Assembly: GCF_035581345.1 (NCBI RefSeq)
Contig: NZ_CP141608.1
Location: 1,010,001-1,074,000 of the forward strand
Length of the DNA: 64,000 bases
DNA from: Pseudomonas sp. JQ170C
Lineage (GTDB): Bacteria; Pseudomonadota; Gammaproteobacteria; Pseudomonadales; Pseudomonadaceae
Direction: 5' to 3'
Numbering within the stretch: position 1 is the stretch's first letter; each line of letters starts with the position of its first letter. A model generated the notes under the pieces. The model was not told the DNA's origin and searched no databases. It worked only from the letters and a program-made list of their open reading frames with translations. Shown piece by piece: positions 33,812 to 42,142 of this stretch. The position numbers and the translations under genes were made by a program.

Positions 33812-35607
33812 TGGTTCACGCCCTCTCGATCCAGAGGCTCTGTATCGATGACATACAGCCCACTGCTGCCACCTCCGGGAAGGCGGTATTTCTTGGTGTA
33901 CCGCTTCTTGTCGGTGTCTCGTTTAGCCAGAGCGCCGGCGTTGTCCAAGGCTTTGACAACTCGGGGCAAACCGTACCCGCGGGCGGCCTCAATCAAGGCA
34001 GACTTGTTGAACAGGTACAGCCGCTTTCCTCCCAACGACTCCCAGTATCCGGCCCGGTTGGGGACTCGGGTTTCGGCTTGGTCGTCGCTGACATCGGAGA
34101 AACGACTGCTGCCGTGGCGATCGATGAAATCGAGGATGCTGGAAAGGATCTGGCGATCTTCCGCATTGCCACTGCCAACTCGGTTGAGCCACTCACCGTA
34201 AAGAAGTTGGCAGTCGGCGAGGGCGCTGCCTTCCTCCCAGGGAAGAAGCCCGTATGCAATTGCCATCTCGCAGGCCAGGGCGATGACCGCGAACCTGTCG
34301 GCTACTCGGCCCGCCTGGGCGTTGTCCTCGACAAAGGTCTCGCGAACCCGGGCAAAGTCCTCAAGCAAGCCTGAGGGATCCTGTTTAGCCACCAAGCACT
34401 CAATGAACGCGGGGCCGAGAAGTCCGTGATTTCGAGTCACTGCGACGGTAAGGGATCGGTGGAAGTCTGCGCCGGCCAGGCCATGCAGTTCATCGAATGC
34501 CCTATGAGTTCGCGTACCAGCATTGACGTCGACCATGCGAAGCTCCGAGCCGGCATGCGCGGCATTGCCAGAGATGGCTGCATGTTCTGAAAGCGAGCGC
34601 TCGCCACTGGAGAGCGTGAGGAGGCGCCAGCTCAATTTCCCCCGGGCCTCTCGATCACGGGTCATGGTTCCCTTGCCCTGGCCGTTGGCGAGGGAGTAGG
34701 CCATTTCCTGTACGCGCTTGGGGTCGGCGCGCTTGATCTCATCAAGAGGCAGGATGGTGTCATTGCGGCTTGAGGCTTCAATCTCCAGGCCGCCCTTGCT
34801 CATGTCCCAGCTAGCGGCGAAAACACCTGGGTCGCTCCAGACGGATGACCCCACCAACTGCGCCAAGGACTTACCACTGGAGCTGTCACCCACCAGGTGC
34901 ACGCCACCACCAAGGACGCCGACCAGGCTGAGCAATGGGCCTGCCAGCGCGCAGCCGATAGCCAGCACCAGGACGGGGTTGCCCGCGCACTTGGCCGCGA
35001 TCTCTTGTTGCCAGTCGAGGAGACTCCCCTTGGCTTTGAACAGGCTCTGTTCCCGACCGCTGGCTTGATACCGGACATTCCCGTTGCCAATCGTTCGACC
35101 AGGAAGGACAAATGCCCCGGACTCGTGCCAACCAGGGCGACTCGTGGTCGCGAATACCTCTGCAGGCGTCTGGTCGAGCAGATACTCCATGAACGTTATG
35201 CGCTTCTTGAGTGCGATGATCACACCCATGCCGAAGAGCTGGCGGCGGGCGTCTTCTCCGCTACCACCAAACACCTCCATGGGAATGATCCAATCTTTGT
35301 GTCCGGCCTCGACCTTCATACGCAGTAAGCGGCCTTCGCTGCCGTCATCGCTACTGATCGTGCGCGCCATGACCGTGACTGGGCTCGAGATCCATTCATC
35401 AACAACTGGGCGATCGCTGCCGTCATCGCCATCCGTGTCTTGATCGCTCGCGGTGCGCTGGTAGCCATGCCAGTACACGCCGGGTTTCAGCTTGCGTCCC
35501 TTCTCATTGACTACCCAATGCTCATAGACGCCCCAGCAAGGTCGATCAGGGCTAATGGCTGGCGCTGTCGCGCGCAGATTGATCACCTTCTTCTCAGGCT
35601 TGGCCAT
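33808..35607 (-). CDS. DUF927 primase/helicase-type ATPase
   Basis: The 599-residue protein has the DUF927 domain from about residue 25 to 320, with Walker A GDSSSGKS (240-247) and a Walker B/sensor region near NDTILPLDEIKRAD; the C-terminal part resembles a helicase-linked winged HTH. Proteins of this type replicate P4-like elements and satellites. ATG 35607 has GGAGG seven bases upstream; a start two codons earlier is possible. It overlaps the Toprim gene by 14 bases and the iteron region follows it directly. Confidence 0.87.
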   Translation of the reverse strand: MAKPEKKVINLRATAPAISPDRPCWGVYEHWVVNEKGRKLKPGVYWHGYQRTASDQDTDGDDGSDRPVVDEWISSPVTVMARTISSDDGSEGRLLRMKVEAGHKDWIIPMEVFGGSGEDARRQLFGMGVIIALKKRITFMEYLLDQTPAEVFATTSRPGWHESGAFVLPGRTIGNGNVRYQASGREQSLFKAKGSLLDWQQEIAAKCAGNPVLVLAIGCALAGPLLSLVGVLGGGVHLVGDSSSGKSLAQLVGSSVWSDPGVFAASWDMSKGGLEIEASSRNDTILPLDEIKRADPKRVQEMAYSLANGQGKGTMTRDREARGKLSWRLLTLSSGERSLSEHAAISGNAAHAGSELRMVDVNAGTRTHRAFDELHGLAGADFHRSLTVAVTRNHGLLGPAFIECLVAKQDPSGLLEDFARVRETFVEDNAQAGRVADRFAVIALACEMAIAYGLLPWEEGSALADCQLLYGEWLNRVGSGNAEDRQILSSILDFIDRHGSSRFSDVSDDQAETRVPNRAGYWESLGGKRLYLFNKSALIEAARGYGLPRVVKALDNAGALAKRDTDKKRYTKKYRLPGGGSSGLYVIDTEPLDREGVNQ

Positions 35608-36475
35608 TGGCACGCCTCCAGTTCGCGAGGTCGTTGAAATCGGTCAAGCTCGGCGGAGCATCCACAGGCCATTCCGGAAAGGTAACGAGACCGCGGCAGG
35701 CCAGGGCCGCAGCGTTCGCGGCTGCGCGCCCAGGGTTGCCATCGGTATTGCGGTCATCGTCGCCGGCGATGATGATTTCCACGTTGGGGTAGCGACTGCG
35801 GAGAGCAGTGGCCACTGCCTTGAGGTTGCCGGCGTTCATCGCGCACGCAACGGTGTAGCCGCCGTCTTGATGAAGGGTCGCGCCAGTGGCCCAACCTTCA
35901 CAGATGCAAACAGCGGTACCGGGGGAGATGCGACCGAGGGTTGAGTAAGCCCCTTTGATGCGTCTGCCATACAAGAAGCGTTTCGAGCCGTCCTGGGCGA
36001 TGCGCTGCAGGTTCACCAGCTCGCCGGCAACGTAAAGCGGCACAAGTAGTTCGTCTCCGCGTTGGCGCAAGGCGTGGGAGCGAACCTGTTTGGTAACCAG
36101 GTATGGATGCTCCGGATCCGCACGGCGAGCATCGCGCCACCAGTGCTGAGCCAGGCTCGCGGCCTTGAGCTGGCGGCGTTGTTGCTCGGCCTCCCGCTGG
36201 CGGCGTGCCTGCTCAATGCGCTCGCGCACCTGCTCGGCTTCTCGGGCGTCCACAGGCTCACGACTACACCAGGTGCTGGCGCCACCCGTCTTCCAGCTTC
36301 CAAACGCGCCCGATGCGATGCCATCAGCAAACAGGCAGTACCAGCCGTTCTGCGTGTTGGGCTTGTCCCCGGGAACGTGGAAGCGGTGGATGTCGCCATC
36401 GTCCAGAGGGAGCCAGTCGAGCGGCCCATAGGCCGACTGGAGTGCGTCACGGAAAAGGATCACTGAGTCAGTCAT
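35594..36475 (-). CDS. Toprim-domain primase-like protein
   Basis: The 293-residue protein has an N-terminal zinc/DUF-type region (residues 30-75, with WYCLFADG and STWCSREP), a basic helical linker and a Toprim fold: Glu193 in CICEGWATGA and Asp239-Asp241 in IIIAGDDD. It would synthesise primers for element replication with the DUF927 protein. It overlaps both neighbours by a few bases, so the replication genes are one operon. Confidence 0.87.
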   Translation of the reverse strand: MTDSVILFRDALQSAYGPLDWLPLDDGDIHRFHVPGDKPNTQNGWYCLFADGIASGAFGSWKTGGASTWCSREPVDAREAEQVRERIEQARRQREAEQQRRQLKAASLAQHWWRDARRADPEHPYLVTKQVRSHALRQRGDELLVPLYVAGELVNLQRIAQDGSKRFLYGRRIKGAYSTLGRISPGTAVCICEGWATGATLHQDGGYTVACAMNAGNLKAVATALRSRYPNVEIIIAGDDDRNTDGNPGRAAANAAALACRGLVTFPEWPVDAPPSLTDFNDLANWRRANGQA

Positions 36476-36690
36476 ACGGCATCCAGCGGCGGGTTGTGCC
36501 GTTCCACGACTACGGTAAGCAATTCCACCATGCCTTCCAGGCAGTGCTTACCCAAAGGGTCTTGCTCGCGAGCATGCAGCTTGATCAGATGATCCAAGCC
36601 AACCTTGATCATGTGCAGGCTGCGCGCGTCGATGTGTGGCCGCTCTTTCGCTGACACGCTCATTGTCGGATCAAACGGAATCACAGGCAT
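36472..36690 (-). CDS. Small element protein of unknown function
   Basis: The 72-residue protein (ATG 36690) is mostly helical (RSLHMIKVGLDHLIKLHARE and EGMVELLTVVVERH). No family is recognised. It ends overlapping the Toprim gene by four bases and overlaps the previous small gene by ten. Confidence 0.6.
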   Translation of the reverse strand: MPVIPFDPTMSVSAKERPHIDARSLHMIKVGLDHLIKLHAREQDPLGKHCLEGMVELLTVVVERHNPPLDAV

Positions 36691-36845
36691 GGCAGTGCCT
36701 CCACGGTGATTGGCTGTGAAGGATTTGCGGCGGCAAGCACTTGTGAGCATCCAGCCTGGATCTGCATGAGCAGGCGAAGATTGGCCGAGTCGGTGTGCGA
36801 GTAGCCGCGGTCGAAAATGCTGCTCACGAGGTTGAGGACGGTCAT
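36681..36845 (-). CDS. Very small element protein
   Basis: This 54-residue frame starts in an ATGA overlap with the upstream gene and runs MTVLNLVSSIFDRGYSHTDS to a stop at 36681. A GGAGG site within its end serves the next gene. Tight overlaps on both sides support translation. No family is recognised. Confidence 0.5.
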   Translation of the reverse strand: MTVLNLVSSIFDRGYSHTDSANLRLLMQIQAGCSQVLAAANPSQPITVEALPCL

Positions 36846-37195
36846 CGCTCATCCCTCTCACCCGGGGTGTCGATACAGGCCTGCAGAACCTCTTTCAGGT
36901 TGCGCTCGAGATCTTCGAGTTCGGACATGAGCAGATCCGTAGCCCGTTTCAGTCCTGGCGATTTCGACTTACGGCCAATGAAGTCGGTCAGTGTCTGGAG
37001 CATGACTAGCGACAAGTCGACCCTGACGCAGAACATAGTCAGCGCACTGTCACGGGCTTCCACTTGCCGGGCGATCAGCGCTTGTTTCGCCTGGAACCTC
37101 TCCACCAGGTCAATCATCTCGAAGGCCTGCTCTTGGCGTGCCAACGCTTCAAGGCGTTCAGCGTCTGTTACCTCTGGATGGGTTTGATTACCCAT
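36842..37195 (-). CDS. Small helical element protein
   Basis: The 117-residue protein (ATG 37195) is nearly all helix, with coiled-coil character (ERLEALARQEQAFEMIDLVE and LLMSELEDLERNLKEVLQAC). It overlaps the gene before it by eight bases and the next by four. Function is unknown. Confidence 0.6.
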   Translation of the reverse strand: MGNQTHPEVTDAERLEALARQEQAFEMIDLVERFQAKQALIARQVEARDSALTMFCVRVDLSLVMLQTLTDFIGRKSKSPGLKRATDLLMSELEDLERNLKEVLQACIDTPGERDER

Positions 37196-37478
37196 GCCCC
37201 ACCTCCGAGCTGCTGGCGCCAGCGAAAAGCCGGCAGACATAGCCGTTGTTCACCGCATGCCAGCGGGTCATGTTGTCGATAGCCGCGACCGGGCGAGCTG
37301 ACACAGTCGCATCAGCACTACGCAGAACTACGCGCCCACACTCGGCATCGGCGTGGGTCAGGAACGGCCCAAGGACGTCGCGCGGGGCCTTCGGGTGAGT
37401 CACGTAGAACAGTTCGGTGACTTTCTTAGGGCAAGCCGATCCCGTCAGCGCAATATCGCGCTGTTGAAAATTGGTCAT
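37188..37478 (-). CDS. Small element protein
   Basis: The 96-residue protein has mixed strands (TELFYVTHPKAPRDVLGPFL, CGRVVLRSADATVS) and a C-terminal ARWHAVNN-like stretch. No known family. It lies two bases after the next upstream gene. Confidence 0.55.
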   Translation of the reverse strand: MTNFQQRDIALTGSACPKKVTELFYVTHPKAPRDVLGPFLTHADAECGRVVLRSADATVSARPVAAIDNMTRWHAVNNGYVCRLFAGASSSEVGHG

Positions 37479-37480
37479 GG

Positions 37481-37798
37481 TTACGCCCCTGGTTGGTTGG
37501 CTTTCAGCCGTTCACGTACACCGTTGCCGGTCTCTTGCAGGCTCGAGATCAATTCGCCAAGGTTCTCGATCAGCCAGCCGAGGTCTGTCACGGCGTCTTG
37601 GGAAATCTCGCCAGCCTGCGAGGCTGTCGCCAGCAGGTGTCCGATCGCTTTGATGCCGTGACCAATGGTTTGGCTGTAGCAGCCCGCTGTCTGGCTGATA
37701 GCCTTCAGCTGTTCGGTCTCTTCGAGGCTTGGAGCCTTATCGCTCTGTTGCTCAAGGGAGAGGTTGGGCAGCAACTGATTCCAGTTAATGTTTTTCAC
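37481..37798 (-). CDS. Small element protein
   Basis: The 105-residue protein is acidic and helical (SLEETEQLKAISQTAGCYSQ, DLGWLIENLGELISSLQETG). It overlaps the neighbour by four bases. Function is not known; it resembles small Pseudomonas phage proteins around the replication genes. Confidence 0.55.
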   Translation of the reverse strand: MKNINWNQLLPNLSLEQQSDKAPSLEETEQLKAISQTAGCYSQTIGHGIKAIGHLLATASQAGEISQDAVTDLGWLIENLGELISSLQETGNGVRERLKANQPGA

Positions 37799-38061
37799 TG
37801 GGTCACCTCCACGCTATCCAAACTGTTCTGGAGCTTCTCTGAGCTGGACTCAAGGTAAGCGAGGCAGTCGTCGCCCAGGTACTGACCGAGGTTTGCGAGG
37901 TCTTTGGCGCATCGTCCGCAGTTGTGCTGGAGATCGATTTGGATCGCGCGCATCAGCGCCGACAACCAGCGGATGTGATCTTTCTCAAAGCCAAGAAGCT
38001 CGACTGCGTCGTTCGCGATCTTAGTAAGCGAGTCTTCTACTCGGGAGTTTTTAGCGCTCAT
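37795..38061 (-). CDS. Small element protein
   Basis: The 88-residue protein (ATG 38061, chosen because the start overlaps the previous stop as ATGA) is helical with NCGRC at its middle. No family is recognised. Confidence 0.55.
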   Translation of the reverse strand: MSAKNSRVEDSLTKIANDAVELLGFEKDHIRWLSALMRAIQIDLQHNCGRCAKDLANLGQYLGDDCLAYLESSSEKLQNSLDSVEVTQ

Positions 38062-38312
38062 TTTGCGACCTCCTGAGAGATGCCATTCAAAGCGGTCACG
38101 CATGAGGCCATGGCAGCCTGCACAGCCAGTCGCAGAAGAACCGGGTCAAAGTATCCACCGACAATCGCCTCGGTCAGGCTGCCTTCAACGGCATCGAGCA
38201 AGTCGTAAGCCTGCTCAATTGCTTGCGGAGCGGGAATACCCGGTGTGGCCTGGTAATGAGATGGCTTGTTAGTTGCCGCTTTGAACTCTACAGCTTGCGG
38301 GCGGCAATTCAT
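38058..38312 (-). CDS. DUF3077-like small protein
   Basis: The 84-residue protein (ATG 38312) has ATPGIPAPQAIEQAYDLLDA, like the DUF3077 family common in Pseudomonas, then a hydrophobic helical tail. The function of the family is unknown. It overlaps both neighbours by four bases. Confidence 0.55.
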   Translation of the reverse strand: MNCRPQAVEFKAATNKPSHYQATPGIPAPQAIEQAYDLLDAVEGSLTEAIVGGYFDPVLLRLAVQAAMASCVTALNGISQEVAK

Positions 38313-38467
38313 TGCACACCGCCTTGCGCTTCGAGTGCGCGGACGATGGCCATGTGGGCGTTGTAGCGATTGATGCGGACGGAGAGAGAAGAGTTTGCGC
38401 GGAGAGCATGCAAGGCCAAGCGGCGATGAATGCTTGCGCGAATTTTGGACGGAATGAGGGCGGTCAT
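38309..38467 (-). CDS. Very small basic element protein
   Basis: The 52-residue protein (ATG 38467) is basic (PSKIRASIHRRLALHALRAN) and overlaps the following gene. It is the first gene after the structured leader. Confidence 0.5.
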   Translation of the reverse strand: MTALIPSKIRASIHRRLALHALRANSSLSVRINRYNAHMAIVRALEAQGGVQ

Positions 38468-38766
38468 TGGTGTAGCTCCCATGTGTGAGGAACTGCCACC
38501 GTTCGCGGCCAAGCGAGTAATGGTGGCAGATTGCGCAGGGTTGGCCGACCGGGCACATAGGATCCCGGCACACCCGAAGGTGTCCCCGCGCAACCCGCCA
38601 TAACTCTGGATTGCAGGCACAAAAAAAGCGCCTGCAATTCGAAGAAGGGCGCTGTTGCGCCTATGTGTGTTCGACCGGCCAAGGTCGGTCACTGAGTTTG
38701 CAGTGACAGCCGAACTGTAGCCGTCCTGGGCACGGTTGGCAAGCACCGGGAAGAAAGGAGAAGTGG
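38468..38766 (-). ncRNA. Structured leader with attenuator-like hairpins
   Basis: This 299-base stretch between AlpA and the replication operon has no gene but many stems. In the order of the minus-strand transcript: GGCGC (38661-38657), GCGCC (38652-38648), GGCGC (38632-38628) followed by seven T, then GCCTGCAA (38618-38611), which pairs with TTGCAGGC (38637-38630). Pairing 2 with 3 is a terminator; pairing 1 with 2 or 3 with 4 excludes it. Further stems are ACACC-TTCG-GGTGT (38583-38570) and CTGCCACC/GGTGGCAG (38529-38493). It may control read-through into the replication genes. Confidence 0.55.
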
Positions 38767-38988
38767 TCATGCTGCTTCTCCGCGGCTTTCAGCGATGCGC
38801 GCTTCAACCCATGCAACAACCTCGGCTTCGATCCAGGCTACGCATCTTGGGCCGAGATTGATTTGCTTTGGGAAGTTGCCAATAGCAATGCGCTTATAGA
38901 CCTCGGCCTTGGAGAGGCCGCATAGATCTGTTACCTGATGGATCTTGATGAACTTGCGAGACTGAGGCCGCTGGGTACCTGCTGACAT
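38767..38988 (-). CDS. AlpA family regulator
   Basis: The 73-residue protein has the AlpA signature (IKIHQVTDLCGLSKAEVYKR then NFPKQINLGPRCVAWIEAEV). AGGAGG is nine bases before the ATG. It is upstream of the leader and replication operon and has a perfect 18-bp palindrome about 80 bases upstream. It likely activates the element's operon or excision, as AlpA does in related elements. Confidence 0.85.
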   Translation of the reverse strand: MSAGTQRPQSRKFIKIHQVTDLCGLSKAEVYKRIAIGNFPKQINLGPRCVAWIEAEVVAWVEARIAESRGEAA

Positions 38989-39069
38989 CTCCTGAGCCCT
39001 CCTGAGACGTTTGGGGAATCAACGAGGGCAATGCTGGGGGATTTGCTGGGGGTGTCAGCTAGGGGTGAC

Positions 39070-39087
39070 ATACTGACATGTCAGTAT
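39070..39087. promoter_or_regulatory. 18-bp palindromic operator candidate
   Basis: ATACTGACATGTCAGTAT is a perfect palindrome in the gap between the 556-residue gene and AlpA, where the AlpA promoter should be. It does not match a LexA box. It may bind an element repressor or AlpA itself. Confidence 0.6.
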
Positions 39088-39103
39088 TCTCTAGGTTTTT
39101 TGG

Positions 39104-40768
39104 TCAGCTTTTGGGTAAATCGTCCGGCTTTATCGCGTTAGCTAACTCAAAAATCTTCCTTGCATTCTCACCAGTTCGCCCGGAAAGGAATGTCTGTATC
39201 GTTTTCTGAATACCATAGGGCGCTGGCTTGCTTCGATCATGGTTCATCCAGTGCTCTACCGCCGCATCGCGCATGGCGAGCAATTTCTTAGTTGAATATG
39301 GGAATACGAGTCGCCCAGCAGACTCAGATACCTCCGTCGCTTTGGCTGACACCGTTTCCAGGAGTCGGGACTGAGTTGCTACCAGTTCACGTAATCTCTC
39401 CAGCTCAACTTCATCAAAGTGGCTGACGTCAGCCGTCTGATCAAAAGATCTGGCGGGCGCTGGTACGGCCAGAGGAAGCAAATCGGAACCCAGTTCCGCC
39501 AGGAGTTGACCGTCATCGAACCTGACGCAGTAGCGAACCTGGTCACGAAGGTTGTCGATTGTGATCTGCAGTTTTTGAAGGCGCTCAATCAGCTCCGAAC
39601 CATTGCAATCCGCGGGTGACTCATCGGCCTCGATGGGCTCTACGCTAGACCAACCACCTCCCTCAGTAACAATCCGGCCCATTCTTTCGATGTCTGACGG
39701 CCTGAACAGAACTTCGTAATCTTCTAGGTCGTTAATCCACCAGGCGCGTTGAGGCTCGATCTCTTGGAGGCCATACATGTCGACATGAATTGCTGGGCCT
39801 CGTAGGTGCAGAGGCGCGCCTTCGACCCTAACGGCATTCATTACTTGGCAAATGCCAAGACCAAAGACCTCCCGGTGCTCAAACTCTCCATCTGCAGCAT
39901 ATGTAAGCCCTCGAACCGCCCGACCGTCCATGAAGGCATCGCACATATTGAAGCCAACCATTGCCCACAGTGTTTCCCACTCCACATGATGGCCAGATAT
40001 GCGCTTCATCCAATCAAGGGCTTGATCTGCTCTGAGGTAATCAATGTGCCTGTAAACTTCCTCCGGGTCTTCGAGCTTCAGGGTTGCAGGTGGTGGCAGA
40101 GAGGAACTCTGCACTGGCGCACGACTGCTTGACTCATGAATCACCCGAAGGCCGAGCAAGGCAAAAAGCTCTGCGCCAAGTCTTACGTCTTTCTCGTAGC
40201 GTCGAAACAGCTCTTTGCTATCACCTCCTATCACCTGAGCGATAGCGTTTAGTCCAACCGACTCAATTCGACTTAGTACCAAAGGCGCAAAGTCCTCAGA
40301 GATCGGTGACAACGGGGCGTCATCGTTTACAAAGACGCTCATTACAGGGTCTGCGAGTTGCTGGGCTTTGATGCGGAGCTTTCGCTCCTCTTCAAGCGCT
40401 CTTTCCAGCGATTTAATTCGTTCGATGTAGCTCTCGGGAATAGGCCAGTCAATCCCCTCTTTGGCGCACCAAGCTCTGATTTTTTCGTGCTGCAGCACGT
40501 AGTCACAAGGGTTCTTGTAAGTACGTCCAAATAAGGCTGTGAGTTGGTCGATATTGGATTCGAGGGTCTCGACCCATTGCTTTGCCCTCAGGCTGATACG
40601 CTCATCAGAACCTCTAGGTGCACTATAGCTAGGGGGGGCTCCGGCCAAGATGTTGGCTGCCTCGGCAATACTGAAGGTTACTCTGGTTGAATATGCTTCG
40701 CGCCAATCAGGATGGTGGTCGCCATGCTGATCCCAGAAGCTAAAGTCCATAGTCCCGTCATTGGTCAT
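39104..40768 (-). CDS. Large unknown element protein
   Basis: The 554-residue protein starts at ATG 40768 with CAGGAG nine bases upstream; a longer frame to 40819 lacks a ribosome site. I recognise no domain. It has a coiled-coil part near residues 140-165 (SLERALEEERKLRIKAQQLA), an acidic middle, and a helical C-terminus (TKKLLAMRDAAVEHWMNHDR). It is soluble and lies between integrase and AlpA, a place where satellites often keep defence or helper-interference genes. That role is speculation. Confidence 0.6.
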   Translation of the reverse strand: MTNDGTMDFSFWDQHGDHHPDWREAYSTRVTFSIAEAANILAGAPPSYSAPRGSDERISLRAKQWVETLESNIDQLTALFGRTYKNPCDYVLQHEKIRAWCAKEGIDWPIPESYIERIKSLERALEEERKLRIKAQQLADPVMSVFVNDDAPLSPISEDFAPLVLSRIESVGLNAIAQVIGGDSKELFRRYEKDVRLGAELFALLGLRVIHESSSRAPVQSSSLPPPATLKLEDPEEVYRHIDYLRADQALDWMKRISGHHVEWETLWAMVGFNMCDAFMDGRAVRGLTYAADGEFEHREVFGLGICQVMNAVRVEGAPLHLRGPAIHVDMYGLQEIEPQRAWWINDLEDYEVLFRPSDIERMGRIVTEGGGWSSVEPIEADESPADCNGSELIERLQKLQITIDNLRDQVRYCVRFDDGQLLAELGSDLLPLAVPAPARSFDQTADVSHFDEVELERLRELVATQSRLLETVSAKATEVSESAGRLVFPYSTKKLLAMRDAAVEHWMNHDRSKPAPYGIQKTIQTFLSGRTGENARKIFELANAIKPDDLPKS

Positions 40769-40815
40769 GTCAAATTCTCCTGGGCATAGGTCTTGGAGAC
40801 CCAGACCGGACAAAA

Positions 40816-42024
40816 TCAAGCGCGCTGCTGAATGCTTACAATGTCTGCACCAACGCAGAGTGAGTCGATGACGTCAGCCCACTCCTGCATCATGGTGCGG
40901 CGTTGCTCAAGGTAGGACGCATGGTTATAGGTGTCCCTGATCGAGTCCTGATCGCCATGAGCCAGTTGCCTCTCGATCCAATCGCTGTTGTAGCCGCGAG
41001 TGTTCAGGCTGGTGCTTAGCAGGTGTCGGAAACCATGACCTGTCTGGCGGCCTTCGTAGCCGATGGTCGAGAGCACCTTGTTCACCGTGTTCTCGCTCAT
41101 TGGTCGCGATCGATCGTTACGGCCAGGAAATGCCAGTGGATAACTGCCAGTGATTTCCTGCAGCTGGCGCAAAAGGGCAACAGCTTGGGAGGGAAGGGGA
41201 ACGAGGTGAGGGCGCCTGGCCTTCATCCTGACTGCCGGGATTGTCCAAGTGGCAGAGTCCAGGTCGAACTCTTCCCAAGGCGCGTTCCGCAGTTCGCCAG
41301 GTCGGACGGCAGTGAGCACCAGCAACCGGATAGCGAGCTTGCTCGTGAGGTCGCAGTTGGCAGAGTCCACCTTCCTAAGTAGCTCGGGCAATTCCGCTTC
41401 GGTGACATGCGGGTGGTGGCGTGTTTGTGGCGCATGGGCAGCGACCACATCTAGATCAGTAGCAGGATTGGCGGCGACAACGCCCTTTGCAAGGCCGAAT
41501 CTGAATATCTGCCCCAGCCACTGGCGAACCTTGCGCGCGACGTTGAAGGCTTCCCGCTTTTCGATTCGCCTTACCAGGTCAACCAGATCGGGACGCGACA
41601 CCTCGGCAACCGGGCGGCTGCCTATCACTGGAATGATGTCGCTCTCCAGATACTGCAGTGCCTTGTTGGCCGTGGCGGGGGCCCAGCGCGGCTTGTTGTA
41701 GGCATACCATTCACGCGCCAGCGATTCCAGGGTGAGCGCCTGGGCCGCGGACGCGGCTCTCTCTTCGCGCTTGTGGGCGCTGGGGTCTATGCCTTGAGCC
41801 AGGATCTTGCGCGCAGCCTCTCTTCGTTCGCGTGCCTGCGCCAGTGTGACTGCCGGGTAGGATCCGAGGCTAAGCATCTTTGCCTTGCCCTCGAATCGAT
41901 AGCGCAAGCGCCAGAGCTTTCCGCCAGAGGTTGTCACCTCGAGGCAGAGACCTTGGGAGTCCGCAATGCGGTACAGCTTTTCACGAGGCTTGGCGGTGCG
42001 GATGGCGGTATCAGTGAGCGCCAC
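40816..42024 (-). CDS. P4-type tyrosine integrase
   Basis: The 402-residue protein (GTG 42024, AAGGA six bases upstream) has the DUF4102 N-terminal arm-binding domain (LTDTAIRTAKPREKLYRIAD), a core-binding domain and the catalytic residues Arg241 (AVRPGEL), His330-Arg333 (HGFRH), His356 and Tyr366 (DTYNHAS). It should integrate and excise the element at the adjacent tRNA-Leu 3' end. A longer frame to 42132 passes through the arm-site repeats and is unlikely to be coding. Confidence 0.95.
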   Translation of the reverse strand: MALTDTAIRTAKPREKLYRIADSQGLCLEVTTSGGKLWRLRYRFEGKAKMLSLGSYPAVTLAQARERREAARKILAQGIDPSAHKREERAASAAQALTLESLAREWYAYNKPRWAPATANKALQYLESDIIPVIGSRPVAEVSRPDLVDLVRRIEKREAFNVARKVRQWLGQIFRFGLAKGVVAANPATDLDVVAAHAPQTRHHPHVTEAELPELLRKVDSANCDLTSKLAIRLLVLTAVRPGELRNAPWEEFDLDSATWTIPAVRMKARRPHLVPLPSQAVALLRQLQEITGSYPLAFPGRNDRSRPMSENTVNKVLSTIGYEGRQTGHGFRHLLSTSLNTRGYNSDWIERQLAHGDQDSIRDTYNHASYLEQRRTMMQEWADVIDSLCVGADIVSIQQRA

Positions 42025-42065
42025 GTAGATTCCTTCCTGCCAGCCGCCCTTGTTGAGCGCCCGGC

Positions 42066-42116
42066 TGTGAGTAGATTTGGAGACCGAACTCGATCTACTC
42101 GCAAATCTACTCACAT
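42066..42116. repeat. Arm-type integrase sites, right
   Basis: TGTGAGTAGATTT (42066-42078) and its exact inverse AAATCTACTCACA (42103-42115) flank a third partial unit (TACTCGC, 42096-42102). The block 42096-42116 matches the left-end block at 16865-16885 in 19 of 21 bases. Confidence 0.8.
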
Positions 42117-42142
42117 AGGATTGAGCTTTCAAGAGACTTCCT

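Noticed and set aside
42024..42132. Longer integrase start at 42132
   Set aside because: The added 36 codons are made of the inverted arm-site repeats and come before a good ribosome site and the normal family N-terminus at GTG 42024.
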